Source: Lineus longissimus (Eukaryota; Nemertea; Pilidiophora; Heteronemertea; Lineidae). Taken from it: a stretch of 60,000 nucleotides of DNA. How positions within the stretch are numbered: the first letter of the stretch is position 1; each line of letters opens with the position of its first letter. The stretch covers positions 20,841,292-20,901,291 of the forward strand of contig NC_088312.1 of assembly GCF_910592395.1 (NCBI RefSeq), written 5' to 3'. Shown here in pieces: positions 55,581 through 60,000 of this stretch. Both the position numbers and the translations under genes were made by a program. Under the pieces are notes generated by a model, which worked only from the letters and a program-made list of their open reading frames with translations, was not told where the DNA came from and searched no databases.

Positions 55581-58083
55581 TGATGAGACACAGCTCTGAA
55601 AGAAAACACCAGGGACCTTCAGGCAGCCATGACCAGAAAGTACCCTTTGTATCTTCTTATTTTTATAACCCATGTGAATATCGTTTTCAAATATGATTGA
55701 TGTGTACCAGGTGGCCGGCTGCTCCAGCAGAACATTTCCGATTGGTGACGTAGTTCTCTTCTGAGCATAAATATATATACACCGAGAAAAAGTGCTCTTG
55801 TAATGCAAGGTTATCGCCCGACTTTTGATTGAGAGTAACAGATAGTCAAAGTAGGGGTTCTGTCTCGCCACTTCGGGAATGTCTGCCGACGAGCATCGTT
55901 GTAGAGTAAATCTTCTCACGTCAGCCAACCAGCCAGCCAGCCGCTTGAACAGTCCTAGTAATACGATCATTATAGGCATCTTCGAAGATCAATGCAAAGC
56001 GCTATCCTACCTTTGCAGTCATCAACTGTTATTCTAATACAGAGAGAGGAGACAGCAAATGTCATTCGAAATATTAAGTCCCCCCTGAAAGAGTTCGAAC
56101 TTGAATCACAGTATAACGTTCCTAACAACAAAGTCTTCTGTCCAATAGTTAATTTCGCTCAGGGGAGAAGCCTCAAAGTCGACCAATCAACGTATGTTCC
56201 TTCCGCAGAACTTATGGTTTTTGGAGAAGGATATCCTACATGTACGTGGTTCTCCAATCTCCAGGCCTCGCCATTGGTAATCATTGCTAGGTTCTGCTCC
56301 TCTCCTTTGTATTACTCATGTGGTTATGTCCGGTTGTCTGCAAGCAGATTCACCAGCCTGCAAAGATAGAATGCAAAGAGATGGTCAATTATTTGACAAT
56401 TATTTGATTTTATTCTCATTCGGACTCTGCAAAGGGAAAATTTCAATGACTGATCTGACTGTGTACAGAAATGCCTTTCGCACATTTTGGCAGTGAAGAG
56501 TACGATTCAAAAATTTCGTTTTAACTGGAAACTCCAGGAGCGTTGCGACACATTGGCAACGCCTGAAGGAGTAACCAGAAACTGGAGAACTGACATTTTG
56601 GCAGGATTATTTCAATGATATATGATCTGGTTCCCGTTTATGCTAATTTAAAGTTTAAGAAGTTGCCATTGCTAATTTTGTTCGCATTGCAGACTCCATC
56701 CGCCTTCGGGTCAATGCCTCTGCCAGAATCAGCAGCCAGTTCAGAAAGTTAAAACTGAAGACATATAATTTTTTCAAGGCTGTATACATTTTTACAGAGA
56801 GCTTATTCTTGTAATAAACCAACCAGGTAAGAGTGAAACAAGGCTCTTTGACGACTTGTTTATTTCCAAGGCAAAAAAACTCCTGTGGGAAAAATTCCGG
56901 AGATTTCCTTCCCGCCACAGCTACCTTGCCAATGTGAAGGTCATATGCGCAGTCAGTTTCAACTTAGTTTAACTGTAGAATGTACAGGTCTGTGTACGCA
57001 GAAGGATACTGTGTGTAGTATTGAATCTGGCTAACTACGAGCTACGCTTTTTCTTGACTTATCATCCAGCCGAAGTTACCAATCGTCAGACCCTGTACAT
57101 ATTCTGATTATGTATTGCCATCAATGCACTCTCATTTGGCAACTTGCTCGGTGCAAGAGACTGTTAAACAGTTCGACCTATTTGACCAATCTACATGCTA
57201 AGTGCCTTGTTTTGGTAAATAAGTATGATTTCAGAGCAATAAACTGTTGACCGAAGCGAAGTTTAAGAGGATTATTATTGTTTTGTTGCGTAGTAATCTC
57301 CCCTAAAACGTTGACCAGATTGTATAACAGTAATCTGCCAAATTCATAAAGGGCGTTTAGCTTAAAACAACGTTTAACTATTGAATAGACAGATTCTGGC
57401 CCTTCATGTGAATCTTCACAGAATATGAATAGGCCCTGAAACTGATTAGAGAGAAGTTGTACATGTCTAACCCTTAAACGCCCTTTATGAATTTGGGCCA
57501 ACTCTGACTAAACCTTAAACCTGTTCGTATACTGTTTTACAGCAGTAACGATCAGACTTATGAGAACGTTCTGTTTCATGCTCAATGCATTCACATCACA
57601 AGGCAAACTTTCTTTTCCTATTCGCTCCAACCTGCATCTGAATATCATCCTTTTCTGCTAATTAAAAGTGACTCAATCATGTTAATTACGCCTGTACTTT
57701 TTTAACTTTTAGTCTCACCTGTCTATGAATGCTGCTCTCCTCGCTTGGGTTTCTGCATCTTTCCTTCCTAAAGTGTTCCCCTAATCTTTCGTCGTAATGA
57801 TCTACCAGCTATCAACTGTCATTTCTGGTGATGATGAAACTCACTTTCCTTTCGCCTTTTTAAAAAACGTGCCGCCATGAAAAATGATAAAAAGTCCCTC
57901 GATGCTATCAATTAAATTGTTTTACCATCTGCTGCCAGCAGAGATAGGTCACGTGCCCGTGGCGTCTAATCGGATTGCGTATCCCTGCGTCATGTGATCA
58001 GTTTAGCCAATGAACTGCGACTCCTGATCGTGTCATCGTGTCACATCGGACAACAACACGTGACTGCGTCATGCAGACGTTAT

Positions 58084-58089
58084 TTTATT
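58084..58089 (-). promoter_or_regulatory. Probable polyadenylation signal of the Ras-like gene
   Basis: AATAAA on the minus strand, about 30 bp past the TGA stop at 58118. This would make a very short 3' UTR; a more distal signal is possible. Confidence 0.35.
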
Positions 58090-58117
58090 ACTATTCCTTT
58101 TGCGAAGATCGTCATTT

Positions 58118-58558
58118 TCAATAGGCGTACATCTTTCGTTTTGAATTTGAGTTCAGATTCTTGTTCTTACTGCTGAAGAACGACGATATGGCCTTGGACA
58201 CGGTCCCAAATGAATTCTTCCTGCGTTTGGCCGTCGGCGACAGCGCAGTCACCTCCCGGATGAGCGTCTGGAATGCATTGACAATGTCATCAACCCCGTC
58301 CGCAGCCGACACCTCAACAAACTGACATCCGACCTCGTCTGATAATTTCATGCCGTCGTTGACCATGACCTGTCGCGTGTGCTCAAGGTCAAGTTTATTA
58401 GCGATGAGAATCACGGGAACGTGGCTGGGTGACCTTGACTCTTGTATGCCCCTGATCAGCGTCCTCGCCCTGTCGAAGCTCTTCTTGTCGCAGATGCTGT
58501 AGACTACAGCGAAGGCGTCAGCCCAGTTGAGGGCATCGTCAGAGGGCATGGAGGTGTT
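58118..58558 (-). CDS. Ras-like small GTPase, RERG/RASL type, last exon (partial gene)
   Basis: The acceptor TCTTTCCAG opens an exon in phase 0 that ends with TGA. It encodes the C-terminal two-thirds of a small GTPase: WADAFAVVYSICDKKSF (end of switch II and beta-4), the guanine-specificity motif NKLDLEHTRQV (NKxD), and VEVSAADG (the SA loop, G5). The tail KRRKNSFGTVSKAISSFF is basic and has no CAAX box. That tail and the LEHTRQV segment resemble RERG (RRRSS...VKQAI), and WAD/VVYS recalls RASL11. The P-loop and switch I must lie in exons beyond the window. RERG and RASL11 both lack prenylation. The subfamily is uncertain. Confidence 0.85.
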   Translation of the reverse strand, partial: NTSMPSDDALNWADAFAVVYSICDKKSFDRARTLIRGIQESRSPSHVPVILIANKLDLEHTRQVMVNDGMKLSDEVGCQFVEVSAADGVDDIVNAFQTLIREVTALSPTAKRRKNSFGTVSKAISSFFSSKNKNLNSNSKRKMYAY

Positions 58559-60000
58559 CTGGAAAGATAAAGCGATATTAAACGTTAATTGCAAGAGAGA
58601 AAGTGCTCAGATGTAGTGAGGGGCCTCAGGGGAGGGTCTCAGAGAATGTGAAGGCATATCTAGAAGAAATATTCCAGTTGGCAGCTGTTTTAAAAAGTGG
58701 TAAGAGCTTAGCTGATTGGCTTTGTAAAAGTAGGCAAAAGCAAGAATGTATCAATTCAAACGAACAGAGAATTATTGATACTGAAAATATTATAACGTTT
58801 CTCTTCTGGTGTAATCTTCGAAATTCGTTATTTGTGTTGTTGTCGTTAAGATGCAGATACAATGTGTATTGTACATGTGTCTTGAGCATCAGAAAATGTT
58901 GTTATCTATAGCGCCTCGGCTTGATTTAGAAACTCTGGCTAATTTAGCCAAGCATTGACGTCATCACTCATCACGTATTGTTTTTTCTGCTGATTCTTTG
59001 AGTAGAACTGCTGGATAAAGAAGTTTGAGTGGGAAAACCACTGTAGGTAAGATACAGGTATCTCGTTCTGACAAATCTGCTGTTTGTGGTGTAATTTTAG
59101 TAGCTGGGTATTCTTGTTGAAAAACATATCATCTTTAGGTATATTTTGGGAGGGCTGTAGGCAATGTCGAGAACAGCACCTCAGTCTAGCTGAAGCCCCG
59201 AGGCGAAAAAACTACAATTTTTATTTGGTACAAACAAATCGTTTGTTCCGCGTTCGAAGAGAAAACGTCAAGGGCTGTAAGTTAGAGGGAGCGAACCCAC
59301 CAAGGCTACCCCAGCAACATATATTTAATGCAGATTTTCTGACTGGCGGTGGACGAAGGGGGTGTTTTGCCCCACCTTCCCCAACCCTGAGCTTTATGGG
59401 CCTTCCCTCAGCAGTAACCGAGCTCAGGTGTGCGAAGTTAGGATCACGACCACTGGCCCTGGTATAGTCAAGGAATATTCAGTCACTTGAAAACATTCGC
59501 GTAAAAAGTGTACACATTTGTTGATTTATTGGATGGGATTTCCCACTCGCCCGAAAGTGAGTGGGCTCAGGCCGGGAGTTTACGAATAAACAAGCGTTAA
59601 GTTGATTTCCTTGATTAGGCAATCAAACTGTTGGCTTTTTTCCCTCAGCGGAGTTTGGCACAGAGAGGTAACTAACAGCTTTCGGTTGGTTTCTCTTAGC
59701 TAACAGTATCAAAAATAGAGCTCCGACTCAGGCGTAGACTTAAAGTAGGTAAACCAAACAAAAAACTAAACAAACATGACGTTTCTTTCGGTAAATGAAG
59801 CAAGTCTTTCAACCATGCCCGGACCTGAAACTTGTCAGGCAATGACGGGTTTTGACCCAGGGGCAAATTATACTTTTTTCTACTTTCCAGTGGAGTTTTG
59901 CCATACTTTTTTTCATAGCAATGCCTTGATATTGGCAATGAACTGTACAGGTAGCAGTGAAGGTTGATGAGGATGCAGTGCGCCGATATTTCAGAAAAAA
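58559..60000. other. Upstream intron or flank of the Ras-like gene
   Basis: The remaining exons of the GTPase (P-loop, switch I) are not found here, so this is most likely intron. Open frames show no domain. Confidence 0.5.

Larger units (their letters stand above)
51916..58083. other. Intergenic region between MAP7 and the Ras-like gene
   Basis: Contains the piggyBac-like foldback element and the MITE at 55.5 kb. Frames of 125-172 codons at 53.9-56.4 kb overlap the MITE or lack any recognisable domain. No second gene is supported. Confidence 0.55.

Noticed and set aside
55461-55979. 172-codon minus-strand frame
   Set aside because: Overlaps the MITE at 55.5 kb, has no domain, and the plus strand is also open there.
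56655-56918. 87-codon minus-strand frame ending LTRRRMESAMRTKLAMATS
   Set aside because: Partly protein-like, but no splice context, start context or family match; left as unexplained intergenic sequence.

Overview
The window is intron-rich animal nuclear DNA with no bacterial features. It is AT-leaning and packed with short non-autonomous DNA transposons, foldback elements and tandem repeats. Exons are small, splice sites are canonical GT/AG, and the two recognisable protein families belong to metazoans. Transposon density, 10-17 kb introns and a MAP7 closer to the invertebrate type suggest a marine invertebrate, but the sequence alone does not fix the phylum.

One gene dominates. On the minus strand, from the ATG at 51876 to the stop at 4256, lies a complete MAP7/ensconsin gene (microtubule-associated protein and kinesin-1 co-factor). 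Eleven backbone exons join in frame to 2988 nt (995 residues plus stop). In order they encode an acidic N-terminus, an N-terminal coiled coil, a Ser/Arg-rich linker, the long E/K/R-rich MAP7 domain, an acidic Ser/Thr-rich region and a conserved C-terminus. The start codon sits in a YY1-like motif with an NRF1-like palindrome just upstream.

The large introns hold further exon-like segments on the same strand whose length and phase fit the gene: a 63-bp tandem copy of the start of exon 2, a 36-bp microexon, 156-bp and 180-bp Ser/Arg-rich cassettes, a 39-bp microexon, and possible internal first exons near 43.4, 35.05 and 28.1 kb. Every intron in the first half is phase 1, so these modules can be exchanged without breaking the frame. 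If real, the locus makes long isoforms with the N-terminal microtubule-binding coiled coil and short isoforms that keep only the linker and the MAP7 (kinesin-binding) domain.

Layout: 1-4.2 kb, region downstream of MAP7, with a hairpin MITE, a GAGTACC/GGTACTC cluster and AT-rich repeats. 4.3-10.2 kb, C-terminal exons 6-11, with a 62-bp minisatellite in one intron. 10.2-51.8 kb, large introns with N-terminal exons, cassettes, MITEs, a SINE, tandem duplications and a possible RNA-virus-derived insert near 17 kb. 51.9-58.1 kb, intergenic, with a piggyBac-like foldback element. 58.1-58.6 kb, the last exon of a Ras-like GTPase (RERG/RASL type) on the minus strand whose 5' exons lie outside the window. 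58.6-60 kb, nothing recognised.
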